The translations under genes and the position numbers were made by a program. A stretch of DNA of 64,000 nt. It comes from Prosthecobacter sp. (lineage in GTDB: Bacteria > Verrucomicrobiota > Verrucomicrobiia > Verrucomicrobiales > Verrucomicrobiaceae). Position 1 is the stretch's first letter; every line of letters starts with the position of its first letter. Positions 44,566 to 52,522 of the stretch are shown here, piece by piece. The notes under the pieces were generated by a model that made no database searches, was not told where the DNA came from, and saw only the letters and a list, made by a program, of their open reading frames with translations. The stretch is taken from assembly GCA_021733925.1 (NCBI GenBank), contig JAIPJY010000011.1, positions 84,756 to 148,755 of the forward strand, given 5' to 3'.

Positions 44566-45564
44566 ATGGCCACCATCCAGACCACCACCGTCGGCTCCTA
44601 TCCTGTCCCCGAATGGCTCAGCGCACTTCCCAGCGAAGCCGCCGTCATTGATGCCACGCGCGTGGTGTTCGACACGCAGCGCCAGGCGGGCATTGACCTG
44701 CCTACGGATGGCGAGCTGTACCGCTTCGATGTGAATCATCCCGACACCAACGGCATGATCGAATACTTCGTCCACAAACTCGGCGGCATCGACAGCCGTG
44801 TGGGTCGTGCAGATACTGCCGCGTTTCGCTCCAAGCATGAGATGGCGTTCCGCAGCAAGCCAGCAGCTGTCGTGCGCGGCCCCATCACCGAAGGCGTGCT
44901 CAATCTGGCCGAGGACTGCGCCCGTGCGGGCAAAGTAGCCGGCGGCCCGTTCAAATTCACGCTCACCAGCCCCTACATGCTGGCCCGCACATTGCTGGAC
45001 ACGCACTACAAAGACTTCGCAGCGCTCAACATGGCCATCGCCGACGCCCTGGCCGCGCAGGCCGCCGATTTGCAATGCGACTGCGTGCAGGTCGATGAAG
45101 CGAACATTCCTGGCAACCCCGCCGACGCCCCCATCGCTGCCGCTGGCATCAATCGGGTGCTGGATGCGGTGAAAGGTACGAAAGCCGTGCACTTCTGCTT
45201 CGGCAATTACGGTGGCCAGACGATCCAAAAGGGCGAGTGGGCCGCGCTCATCACTTTCCTCAACTCCTTGCATTCGGATCACCTTGTGCTTGAACTCGCG
45301 CATCGTCCTGCCGCTGATCTCGATGCACTGAAGGAGCTCGATTCCAAAATCGGCGTCGGACTCGGTGTGGTGGACATCAAGGTGAACCACGTCGAATCCG
45401 CCGACGAAATCGCCCGTCGCATCGAAGCAGCGGAGAAAAAGCTCGGCGCGGGCCGGGTGAAATTCATCCATCCCGACTGCGGATTTTGGATGCTCAAACG
45501 CAGCATCGCCGACCGCAAGATCGAGGCGCTGGCGAAAGGACGTGATCGGTTTGAAGGACGTTAG
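44566..45564 (+). CDS. MetE-like (cobalamin-independent methionine synthase C-domain) protein
   Basis: 332 aa of the UROD/MetE barrel superfamily. Opening TTTVGSYPVPEWL and the zinc-site regions HFCFGNYGG and HPDCGFWML are those of the MetE catalytic domain, and the Cys in PDCGFW is one metal ligand. The full MetE N-terminal half is absent, as in archaeal MetE-like core enzymes, so the methyl donor may differ. The stop overlaps the stop of the anti-sigma gene on the other strand by 4 bp. Confidence 0.8.
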   Translation: MATIQTTTVGSYPVPEWLSALPSEAAVIDATRVVFDTQRQAGIDLPTDGELYRFDVNHPDTNGMIEYFVHKLGGIDSRVGRADTAAFRSKHEMAFRSKPAAVVRGPITEGVLNLAEDCARAGKVAGGPFKFTLTSPYMLARTLLDTHYKDFAALNMAIADALAAQAADLQCDCVQVDEANIPGNPADAPIAAAGINRVLDAVKGTKAVHFCFGNYGGQTIQKGEWAALITFLNSLHSDHLVLELAHRPAADLDALKELDSKIGVGLGVVDIKVNHVESADEIARRIEAAEKKLGAGRVKFIHPDCGFWMLKRSIADRKIEALAKGRDRFEGR

Positions 45565-46286
45565 ACGATCCCAAACAATTTCTTCAGCGCTGCTTCATCC
45601 GCCGTGGTGGCGAGGAGGAAGGTTTGGCTGCCATCGCTCCAACTGGCCATGTTCCAGTTTTTGCTGGCCTTGAACTGTGGCTGAAGCTGTGGCGGCAGGT
45701 CGGTGAGTCCAGTGTTGTCCATCACAACGAGATGCGCCTCTTTGCCCGGCTGAATTTCAAAGCAGATGATGGATGCTGCACGGCCCGCGATCTGGATGCG
45801 CTTGCAGGCCAGCACGGGCATCGTTCCCACCGTGCCAGGCAGGCGATTCGGCGTCGGAGACTGATGAGCCACGAGCATCTTTTTGATGGCTTCGAAGTCT
45901 CGCGACATGTGATCGACCTTGGACATGCCGTACTCGACTTTCGTCACGGCGGCGAGCGAATCAGCCTGCCAGCCGGGCATGCCGTTGCTCACCGGCCAGA
46001 GCATCGTCCAGCCGACCACCACAGCAGCAGCGGCGGCCAGTACAGGCAGGACCCAGCGGATGGAACGTTTGGCGGGCTTCCTGGCATTTTGCAGGATGCT
46101 CTCGCGCAGACCTGCTGGAATGGATGCTGCAAAGGCCCCGGCGACTTGCTCATCAAACGCGGTGCGTTGTTTCAGCCAGGCACCCAGTTCAGGATCGCTC
46201 TCCGCCATCGCACGCGCCTCAGGCGACGCATCCTGCGGGCGGAGCGTCGTGGCGTCGAGTTCGAGTCTGGCTTCTTCGCGGTTCAC
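45561..46286 (-). CDS. Membrane anti-sigma factor paired with ECF sigma
   Basis: 241 aa: cytoplasmic N-terminal domain (1-75), one transmembrane helix (about 76-97, IRWVLPVLAAAAAVVVGWTM), and an extracytoplasmic domain with two cysteines (VLACKRIQI, SIICFEI). No zinc-finger ASD is clear, but the position, overlapping the sigma factor stop by 4 bp (ATGA), and topology fit an anti-sigma factor. The periplasmic Cys pair could sense metal or redox; this is a guess. Confidence 0.75.
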   Translation of the reverse strand: MNREEARLELDATTLRPQDASPEARAMAESDPELGAWLKQRTAFDEQVAGAFAASIPAGLRESILQNARKPAKRSIRWVLPVLAAAAAVVVGWTMLWPVSNGMPGWQADSLAAVTKVEYGMSKVDHMSRDFEAIKKMLVAHQSPTPNRLPGTVGTMPVLACKRIQIAGRAASIICFEIQPGKEAHLVVMDNTGLTDLPPQLQPQFKASKNWNMASWSDGSQTFLLATTADEAALKKLFGIV

Positions 46287-46882
46287 GATACGTGGATGGG
46301 GATGATGTTGGCTGCGGCGGAATCTTCGAGGCGGCGCAGGATGGTGCGCAAGCTGTCTTTGGCACGGGAAAGGCGTGACATCACGGTGCCGATGGGTACA
46401 CCCAGCGTCTCGGCAATGTCACGGTAAGATAGCTCTTTGAGGTAAAAAAGCACCAGTGGAGCGCGGTAGTTCGGCTCGAGTTCTTCGAGAGCAATTTGCA
46501 GTGTGGCGCTGTCCACGCGGGGATTTTCGCCATCATCATGCTGCTGGGTGGCACCGTGCTGGTCGGGTTCAAATTCGACCTCCTCGTATTTTTTCTCGCG
46601 GCGAGCGATGCTGAGCCATTCACGGTAGATCGTGGTGAACAGCCAGGTTTTCACCTTTGAGGCATCCCGCAGCGTGTGCCCCTTCTTTGCCCATTGCAGG
46701 AAGGTCTGCTGCACGAGATCCTGCGCGGTGGCCTCGCGCCGGCACATGCTCATGGCAAATCGATAGAGGCCCTGGTAGTGGGCGTCCACGATCTGCTCGA
46801 AACTGGGCACAGAGTCAGTCACGCGACGAGGTATCGGGCGGGTTGCGGGCAGTTCAATGCCAAAATGAAGGGCGAGTTCCAT
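46283..46882 (-). CDS. ECF-type RNA polymerase sigma factor
   Basis: 199 aa: sigma region 2 (FEQIVDAHYQGLYRFAMSMCRREATAQDLVQQTFLQWAKKG) and region 4 (ALEELEPNYRAPLVLFYLKELSYRDIAETLGVPIGTVMSRLSRAKDSL). Extracytoplasmic-function sigma factors are held inactive by a cognate anti-sigma factor, here encoded immediately downstream with a 4-bp overlap. It starts 58 bp after the DoxX gene of the bufferin locus on the same strand, so it may be cotranscribed with it and control it. Confidence 0.92.
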   Translation of the reverse strand: MELALHFGIELPATRPIPRRVTDSVPSFEQIVDAHYQGLYRFAMSMCRREATAQDLVQQTFLQWAKKGHTLRDASKVKTWLFTTIYREWLSIARREKKYEEVEFEPDQHGATQQHDDGENPRVDSATLQIALEELEPNYRAPLVLFYLKELSYRDIAETLGVPIGTVMSRLSRAKDSLRTILRRLEDSAAANIIPIHVS

Positions 46883-46940
46883 GAATTCATGGGGCGTGTA
46901 TGCAGATGAGAGGCGTGGCGGCGGTGTTTATTCCCACGAT

Positions 46941-47399
46941 TCACGCTTTTTTTCGCCGAAGCAGCAGTTCATCCACTGAGAACCTGCCGGGACCAAAGAT
47001 GAAGACAATCACGCTGGCGAGTAGAAAGAGGAACGGCGGCGCACTGACGAAGGAGTCGGCGTCCGACCAGATCGTTTTGACGACATCAAGATGCGCTGTG
47101 CCATAAGCAACTAACATGGTAAAGATGAGGGGCACGCAGGTGACGCGGGAGAAGAGGCCGAGAAGCAGCAGCAATCCGCCAAAACACTCCGTGCAGCCAG
47201 CCATGTACGCATTGAGCTCTGGAAAGGGAATGCCGAGTTCGGTGAAGAAGGCGGTGGGGGCGCTGATGTCACTGAGCTTGCCTTTGCCGGTCTGGAAAAA
47301 CTGCCAGCCCCAGTAAAGGCGGATGCCGAGCAGGAAGGGATCTGCCAGGTAGCTGGCGGTGCGGTCGAGCAGGGAGTTAGCGAGGGTCCAGGGTTTCAT
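46941..47399 (-). CDS. DoxX-family membrane protein of the bufferin locus
   Basis: 152 aa with about four transmembrane helices (LGIRLYWGWQFFQTGKGKL, TECFGGLLLLLGLFSR, PLIFTMLVAYGTA, PPFLFLLASVIVFIFG). DoxX proteins often accompany MNIO/DUF692 modification genes (HvfD-type), where a redox or membrane role is supposed. The ATG overlaps the stop of the upstream DUF2063 gene (ATGA), marking one operon. Confidence 0.88.
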   Translation of the reverse strand: MKPWTLANSLLDRTASYLADPFLLGIRLYWGWQFFQTGKGKLSDISAPTAFFTELGIPFPELNAYMAGCTECFGGLLLLLGLFSRVTCVPLIFTMLVAYGTAHLDVVKTIWSDADSFVSAPPFLFLLASVIVFIFGPGRFSVDELLLRRKKA

Positions 47400-48268
47400 G
47401 ATTTGCGGGGAGATTTGGTGAACCAGCCAAGCTGGGAGAATTCAGTGAACCAGTCACGAATCTGCGCGGGCCAGTCGGTGTCCGGGCTGGCCTGGGCGAG
47501 AGCGAGCTCGATGGCATCCGCAAGGGTGAGGCCATCCCGCAATGCCGCGAGCATGGCGAAGGACTCCGGGGCGAGGCGCTTGAAGTAGAGAATGTTGTCG
47601 TGGCGATGAACGACCAGGTGCACACGCTCACGTTTTAATTTGGGTGCCTTGGCAAGGCTGGCGCGAGTGGGAGCCTCAGACATGGCCTGGCTGGCGGAAC
47701 CCCGCACGTCGGCGTCAGCTTTTTTCATCGCGGTGATGAAGTGATCCACGGCGTGGTCGATCTGCAAAAGCACAACGCAGGGCTGAAGCCCAAGATGAAG
47801 TGCGGATGGACCTGCGCCGAGGAGATCATTGATCCGCAGCGGCTTTTTCAATGCCTCGTCAAAGGCGAGCGTCTGCGCCCACTCGACGCGAGCCACATCA
47901 CGCGCTTTCAGATCCGTGATGAAGGCGGGGAGTCCGGAGCCGAGATTGCGCAAGGTCCAGGAGGTACTGGGATGCTGCGCGAGGTAGTCGCGGCAAAGTT
48001 TGTGGAAGCGGCGCTCGCCAAGGAAGACGCGCAGCGCGGGATAGTCGTCGTAGAGACAGTCAAGCAGGCGGAACCAGTACTGGCGGGCGTAGATTTCGAG
48101 ACGCTCGAAGCCGCTCATGCGGTCGTTCGGCGTGATGAAATCGACCTGCGTACTGGCGGGCATGCCATCCTGGCGCATGAGCGGCTGCATGAGTGCCGCA
48201 GCCATGGTGCGCTGCAATTGGCGCAGGTCGGCGTTGGTGCGGAGCTGGCTAGGCGTGGGTGTGCTCAT
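47396..48268 (-). CDS. bufC: DUF2063 (HvfC/BufC) MNIO partner protein
   Basis: 290 aa from ATG 48268 (MSTPTPSQLRTNADL); a 48313 start is unlikely because it would extend the overlap with bufB. The N-terminal DUF2063 domain is clear: LRQLQRTMAAALM, RMSGFERLEIYARQYWFRLLDCLYDDYPALRVFLGERRF and the C-terminal half DDFHxx-like winged part (VVHRHDNILYFKRLAPESFAMLAAL). BufC/HvfC binds the precursor and delivers it to the DUF692 enzyme. Overlaps bufB by 20 bp. Confidence 0.9.
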   Translation of the reverse strand: MSTPTPSQLRTNADLRQLQRTMAAALMQPLMRQDGMPASTQVDFITPNDRMSGFERLEIYARQYWFRLLDCLYDDYPALRVFLGERRFHKLCRDYLAQHPSTSWTLRNLGSGLPAFITDLKARDVARVEWAQTLAFDEALKKPLRINDLLGAGPSALHLGLQPCVVLLQIDHAVDHFITAMKKADADVRGSASQAMSEAPTRASLAKAPKLKRERVHLVVHRHDNILYFKRLAPESFAMLAALRDGLTLADAIELALAQASPDTDWPAQIRDWFTEFSQLGWFTKSPRKS

Positions 48269-49091
48269 GAAGGTAGCGGTTGGCTTTGAGCGCCTCGGCG
48301 TGGACGTCTTCAAAGCTGGGAATTTTGTCGTCCCATTCGAGGAGCGTGGCGGTGCTGCCGGAATTTTGGATGGCCTCAGCGTAGAGATCCCAGACGGGAT
48401 CGGGCACGGGATGATCGTGAGTGTCTAGAATGACGTGATCAAGCCGGGTGTGTCCAGCGATGTGTATCTGGCCGACCCGTTGATGCGGCACAGCGCGGAG
48501 GTATTCGAAGGGATCGAAACCGTGGTTCTGCGAGGAGACGTAGATGTTGTTTACATCCAGGAGGATGCCGCAATCGGCGCGCTCAACGACTTCGTTGAGG
48601 AATTCCCACTCGGTCATCTCGTTCTGCGTGAATTCGGCGTAGCTGCTCACATTTTCCACGCAGATGGGCACTTCGAGGAAATCACGGGCCTGCCTGATCT
48701 TCTCGGCAGTGTGCCTGGCCACGCTCATGGTGTAGGGCATGGGCAGAAGATCGTGCGAGCAACGACCATCCACACTGCCCCAGCAGAGGTGGTCAGATAG
48801 CCAGGGTGTGTTGGTGCGCTTGACCAGGCGCTTGAGTTTTTTGAGGTGATCGCGGTTCAGCGGGTCGGCATTGCCGAAGTACATCGCCACCCCGTGCTGG
48901 ACGACGCGGTACTGCTCCAGAATGCTGTCCAGCACCTCAAGTGGACGGCCACCATCGACCATGAAATTTTCGGAGATGATCTCGAACCAGTCACAGACGG
49001 GCTTCTTCTCCAGAATGTGCCGGTAATGCGGCACGCGGAGGCCGAGACCGATGCCGAGATCGGTGTGACCGTTGTGGGGGTTGGCGGGCAT
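48249..49091 (-). CDS. bufB: MNIO (DUF692) bufferin maturase
   Basis: 280-aa TIM-barrel multinuclear non-haem iron oxidase. Metal-site motifs: VVQHGVAMYFG, WLSDHLCWG, CVENVSSYAEF, LLDVNNIYVSSQNHGFD, IHIAGH, DTHDHPV and LEWDDKIP. These enzymes modify cysteines of a precursor peptide into oxazolone/thioamide groups that bind copper. The adjacent six-Cys peptide (49175-49432) is the expected substrate. Between them lies an intrinsic terminator. Confidence 0.93.
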   Translation of the reverse strand: MPANPHNGHTDLGIGLGLRVPHYRHILEKKPVCDWFEIISENFMVDGGRPLEVLDSILEQYRVVQHGVAMYFGNADPLNRDHLKKLKRLVKRTNTPWLSDHLCWGSVDGRCSHDLLPMPYTMSVARHTAEKIRQARDFLEVPICVENVSSYAEFTQNEMTEWEFLNEVVERADCGILLDVNNIYVSSQNHGFDPFEYLRAVPHQRVGQIHIAGHTRLDHVILDTHDHPVPDPVWDLYAEAIQNSGSTATLLEWDDKIPSFEDVHAEALKANRYLHEHTHA

Positions 49092-49126
49092 GTGCTGAAG
49101 TTCAAGGTCTACGGATTAAAGGAAAA

Positions 49127-49161
49127 CCGCAGCCACACGCGGGGGTGTCGTGTGGCTGCGG
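49127..49161 (-). terminator. Intrinsic terminator/attenuator between bufA and bufB
   Basis: Perfect 13-bp stem (CCGCAGCCACACG at 49127-49139, CGTGTGGCTGCGG at 49149-49161) with a 9-nt loop, starting 13 nt beyond the bufA stop. Read on the minus strand, the stem is followed by TTTTCCTTTAA. Partial read-through would give far more precursor than enzyme transcript. Confidence 0.88.
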
Positions 49162-49174
49162 AAATCGATTCGGC

Positions 49175-49432
49175 TTACTTCTTCGGCATGGTGTTGCAGC
49201 CGCCTTTGCCTTTGCAGGAGTTCTTGCCTTTGCAGCCGTTGTCGCTGGACTTGCAGCCGCCCTGTCCCTTGCAGTCGTTGTGTCCTTTGCAGGTGTGCTG
49301 ACCTTTGTCTGCCATCTTCTCGATGGAGACGCCGAGGTTGGCGGCCTTCTGGGTGCTGGTGCTCTGTGCGGCGTAAGCGCCGGAAAGGAGACCGGTGAAG
49401 GCTGCGACGGCGATGATGTGCTTGGTGCTCAT
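49175..49432 (-). CDS. bufA: BufA2-type bufferin precursor peptide (85 aa)
   Basis: Signal peptide (HIIAVAAFTGLLSGAYAA), a short linker, then six cysteines at 48, 54, 60, 67, 73 and 79, in repeats CKGHND, CKGQGG, CKSSDNG, CKGKNS, CKGKGG, C. Start was set at ATG 49432 because it gives the signal peptide; the frame remains open far upstream without meaning. The CKGxxxCKG array matches the BufA2 family, which is modified on Cys by DUF692 enzymes to bind copper in the periplasm. First gene of the operon bufA-bufB-bufC-doxX and probably sigma/anti-sigma. Confidence 0.88.
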   Translation of the reverse strand: MSTKHIIAVAAFTGLLSGAYAAQSTSTQKAANLGVSIEKMADKGQHTCKGHNDCKGQGGCKSSDNGCKGKNSCKGKGGCNTMPKK

Positions 49433-49603
49433 GATAGGTGTGATGTGCTTTGGTATGTTTGTTAGTTCTGGCTGGCTGCGGGATTCGAGCCATCGCAACA
49501 TGTGAGCTCCTGCCGGTGCGATTATTCCCGCCGAACTGAACTTTCTTTTAGCAGGGGGCAAAAAGCGCTGCTTTAGTTCACGCCTGCGCTTGGAATTTGA
49601 GCC

Positions 49604-51001
49604 ATGCGCGTACCTTCCATGGCATCTCCAAAGCACATTCATTTCATCGGCATCTGCGGCACCGCAATGGGTTCCACTGCAGTCGCGTTGCGCGCCCTCG
49701 GTCACACCATCAGCGGCTCCGACAATCAAGTCTATCCACCGATGAGCGATGTGCTGCGTGATGCAGGCATCACCGTGACAGAAGGCTACAATCCGGAAAA
49801 TCTGCCACTGCAGGCGGATGTGTTTGTGGTGGGCAACGCAATCTCTCGTGGCAATTCCGAACTCGAAGCGCTGCTGGAAAAAAAGCTGCCTTACGTCTCC
49901 ATGGCAGAGATGCTGAAGCGCGAAGTGATTCAGGGCAAACGCAGCTTTGTGGTGAGTGGCACGCACGGCAAGACAACGACCACAACGATGCTGGCATGGA
50001 TCTACGAGCACGCAGGCAAAAACCCCGGCTTCATGATCGGCGGTGTGCCGGAGAATTTCGAATCGGGCGCGCGCTTCACCCATTCGGACCTGTTTGTGAT
50101 CGAAGGGGATGAATACGACACGGCCTACTTCGACAAACGCAGCAAATTCCTGCACTACCTGCCGGAGTGCGCGATCGTGAACAACATTGAGTTCGACCAC
50201 GCGGACATCTTCCGCGACCTCGACGAAATCCTGCTCTCCTTTCAGCGCTTTCTCAACACGGTGCCGCGCAACGGCCTCGTACTGATCAACGGAGACGATC
50301 CCAACTGCCTCACCCTGCGCGCCAAATGCCCTGCGCCGCTCAAAACGGTGGGTCTGGGGCCGACCTGTGACTATCGCATCACGATCACCGGCGTGACTCC
50401 TGAAACCACTCAGTTTGAAATCAACGGCGCGGCTTTCGAAGTGCCCATGGTCGGTGAATTCAATGCGCGCAATGCAGCGATGTGCGTGTGTGCGGCCCGT
50501 TTTGCCGGTCTGAGTGACGAAGAAATCCGCGCCGGCCTGTCCAGTTTCCGCGGCATTCGCCGCCGTCAGCAGGAGTGTGGCACAGCCCACGGCATCACGA
50601 TCATCGACGACTTCGGTCATCACCCGACCGCCATTCGCGAGACCCTGCGCGGTCTGCGCCAGCGCTATGAGGGTCGCCGCTTGTGGGCATTGTTCGAGCC
50701 TCGCTCAAACACCAGCCGTCGCAATGTACTGCAGAATGAATTGATCGAAGCGCTGACCGAGGCCGACGGCTCAGTCATCGCGGCGGTGGCCAATCCTGAG
50801 AAGGTCGCGGCAGATCAACGCCTGGACACCGCCAAGGTCGCGCAGTCTGTCACTGCACGTGGCAAACCCTGCTGGTTTGAATCCAGCACCGATGACATCG
50901 TCAATCGCCTGAAGCAGGAAACGCACAGCGGAGATGTGATCGTGGTGTTCAGCAACGGTGGTTTCGATGGCATCCACGACAAGCTGCTGAAATCGCTTTA
51001 A
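49604..51001 (+). CDS. mpl: Mpl: UDP-N-acetylmuramate:tripeptide ligase
   Basis: 465-aa Mur-ligase-family enzyme that reattaches the recycled tripeptide L-Ala-gamma-D-Glu-mDAP to UDP-MurNAc. N-terminal Rossmann region HFIGICGTAMGSTAVAL, P-loop SGTHGKTTTTTML, the Mpl-specific block EGDEYDTAYFDKRSKFLHYLP, then NNIEFDHADIF and IIDDFGHHPTAI. Start ATG 49604 or 49619 (MASPKHIHFIG). Its stop overlaps the convergent L,D-transpeptidase stop by 4 bp; both act on peptidoglycan. Confidence 0.95.
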   Translation: MRVPSMASPKHIHFIGICGTAMGSTAVALRALGHTISGSDNQVYPPMSDVLRDAGITVTEGYNPENLPLQADVFVVGNAISRGNSELEALLEKKLPYVSMAEMLKREVIQGKRSFVVSGTHGKTTTTTMLAWIYEHAGKNPGFMIGGVPENFESGARFTHSDLFVIEGDEYDTAYFDKRSKFLHYLPECAIVNNIEFDHADIFRDLDEILLSFQRFLNTVPRNGLVLINGDDPNCLTLRAKCPAPLKTVGLGPTCDYRITITGVTPETTQFEINGAAFEVPMVGEFNARNAAMCVCAARFAGLSDEEIRAGLSSFRGIRRRQQECGTAHGITIIDDFGHHPTAIRETLRGLRQRYEGRRLWALFEPRSNTSRRNVLQNELIEALTEADGSVIAAVANPEKVAADQRLDTAKVAQSVTARGKPCWFESSTDDIVNRLKQETHSGDVIVVFSNGGFDGIHDKLLKSL

Positions 51002-52347
51002 TAAACGATCTCCACCTCGTCCCCCACGCACACCTGGCTGAAGAATTCTTTCGCCTTCGCGTAGGGGAGACGGATGCAGCCGTGAGAGGCGGGCTGACCC
51101 GTGACATACCCGCTGTGCAGGCCGATGGCCCCACAGTTCAAGCGCATGAACCAGGGCATGTCGACATGGTAGAGCGTGGAAACATGTGAGGTGTGCTTGT
51201 CGGTGATGACATAGCGCCCTGCCGGTGTGCCGTAGCCTTCACGTCCGGTGGAAACCATGGTGTGGTTGATGATGCGGCCCTGTTTCGTCACCCATGCACG
51301 CTGACTGGAGAGATCGACGGTCACGAGCGTGTCCGGCTCCGACTCAGGATCACGACCCAGCAGGACGCGCATGAGGAACAGATACCCCTGGGTGGCGGCA
51401 AAATTGATGGGGTAACGGTGATAGCGTGTGGTGCCCATTCCAGGCCTGCCTCCTGCACGCATCAGAGTGACCGCGCCTTCCACATCTCCACGTGCAGAAC
51501 AACAGATCAGGGGCGTGATCCCTCGGTCACTTTCCATGGCGTTGCGCAGATCCTTGATGGTGCAGCGGTCAATGACCTGCTTCTGAATCGGCATGTTGAA
51601 GCGCGTGTTGGGATCAACGCCAAAATCCAGCAGCGCCTGCAACACAGGTGCATTCCGGCGCAGGGAGGCAATCGCGATCGGAGGCTGCTTTTCATGCGCA
51701 GGCTGGTTCATGTTCACTCCCGAGAGCGCCAACACGTACACACAATCCGCACGTCCCATGCGCACGGCGGCGAACAGCGGCGTATCTCCGCCCAAGGTCA
51801 TTTCGTTGGGGGAAATGCCCATCCCGATGATTTTTGCGAGATGCGCGGCATCATCGTTGAGCACGGCCTGGTAGGCCTGCGGCAGCGCATCCGTGCGCGG
51901 CATCAGACGTGTCCAGTGATCGGTGATCGGATCAAGGATCGGACGCCAGACAGACTCTTGGATGGCAATAACAGGAGCAGGCTTGTCCGACTTGGCGGCT
52001 GCCACCCCGGAGTCCACGTTGGAGGGTTTCGTTGGAATGACCGGCTTCGCCTTCGCGGCCTCAGCGGCACGTCTGAGGGCGGCTTTCTCCGCATTCGGCG
52101 GCACTGGCAGCGGACGCACCTGGTCGAATGTCGCATCAACAGGCAACGCGGCACGGATCTCAGCGCCGGTCTCGCTCAGCTTGCCCTGACGCACTTTGCC
52201 GACTGCGGCTGTGGGTGGCGCGACAGCATCCACACGAAACATTTCATGGTTCTTCAAAAGCTGGATCATACCCCAGCAAATCCCCACGCCGACAAGCGGC
52301 GGGAGCACGCAGGCACCCAGCATGTTGATGAATGAACCTTTTTTCAT
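50998..52347 (-). CDS. L,D-transpeptidase (YkuD) with ankyrin-like repeats
   Basis: 449 aa: N-terminal membrane anchor (MLGACVLPPLVGVGICWGMIQLL), a low-complexity Ala/Lys/Pro linker, then ankyrin-like repeats (ALPQAYQAVLNDDAAHLAKII, GGDTPLFAAVRMGRADCVYVL, NAPVLQALLDFGVDPNTR), then a YkuD domain with the active-site motif ASHGCIRL (C424) and H411. It forms 3-3 peptidoglycan cross-links or attaches proteins. The ankyrin-catalytic combination is unusual. Convergent with mpl. Confidence 0.88.
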   Translation of the reverse strand: MKKGSFINMLGACVLPPLVGVGICWGMIQLLKNHEMFRVDAVAPPTAAVGKVRQGKLSETGAEIRAALPVDATFDQVRPLPVPPNAEKAALRRAAEAAKAKPVIPTKPSNVDSGVAAAKSDKPAPVIAIQESVWRPILDPITDHWTRLMPRTDALPQAYQAVLNDDAAHLAKIIGMGISPNEMTLGGDTPLFAAVRMGRADCVYVLALSGVNMNQPAHEKQPPIAIASLRRNAPVLQALLDFGVDPNTRFNMPIQKQVIDRCTIKDLRNAMESDRGITPLICCSARGDVEGAVTLMRAGGRPGMGTTRYHRYPINFAATQGYLFLMRVLLGRDPESEPDTLVTVDLSSQRAWVTKQGRIINHTMVSTGREGYGTPAGRYVITDKHTSHVSTLYHVDMPWFMRLNCGAIGLHSGYVTGQPASHGCIRLPYAKAKEFFSQVCVGDEVEIVY

Positions 52348-52522
52348 TTTTGCGTCACAAGCTTGCCACCCATAACAAAAATGATCCGTGTGTCGAGCAT
52401 GAATTCACTGAGCGGAGTTCCTGCTATTTCCAAAATGGACTTTGATGATGCCCGCAGGGACAAAATTAAGGCAAATCAGCAGAGATTTATGGTAATTCAG
52501 AAACCGGGTGAGACATTACTTG

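Noticed and set aside
49478-49505. T-loop-like GGCTCGAATCCCG on the minus strand, as in tRNA
   Set aside because: Flanking bases do not pair into a T arm and no acceptor, D or anticodon arms are seen.
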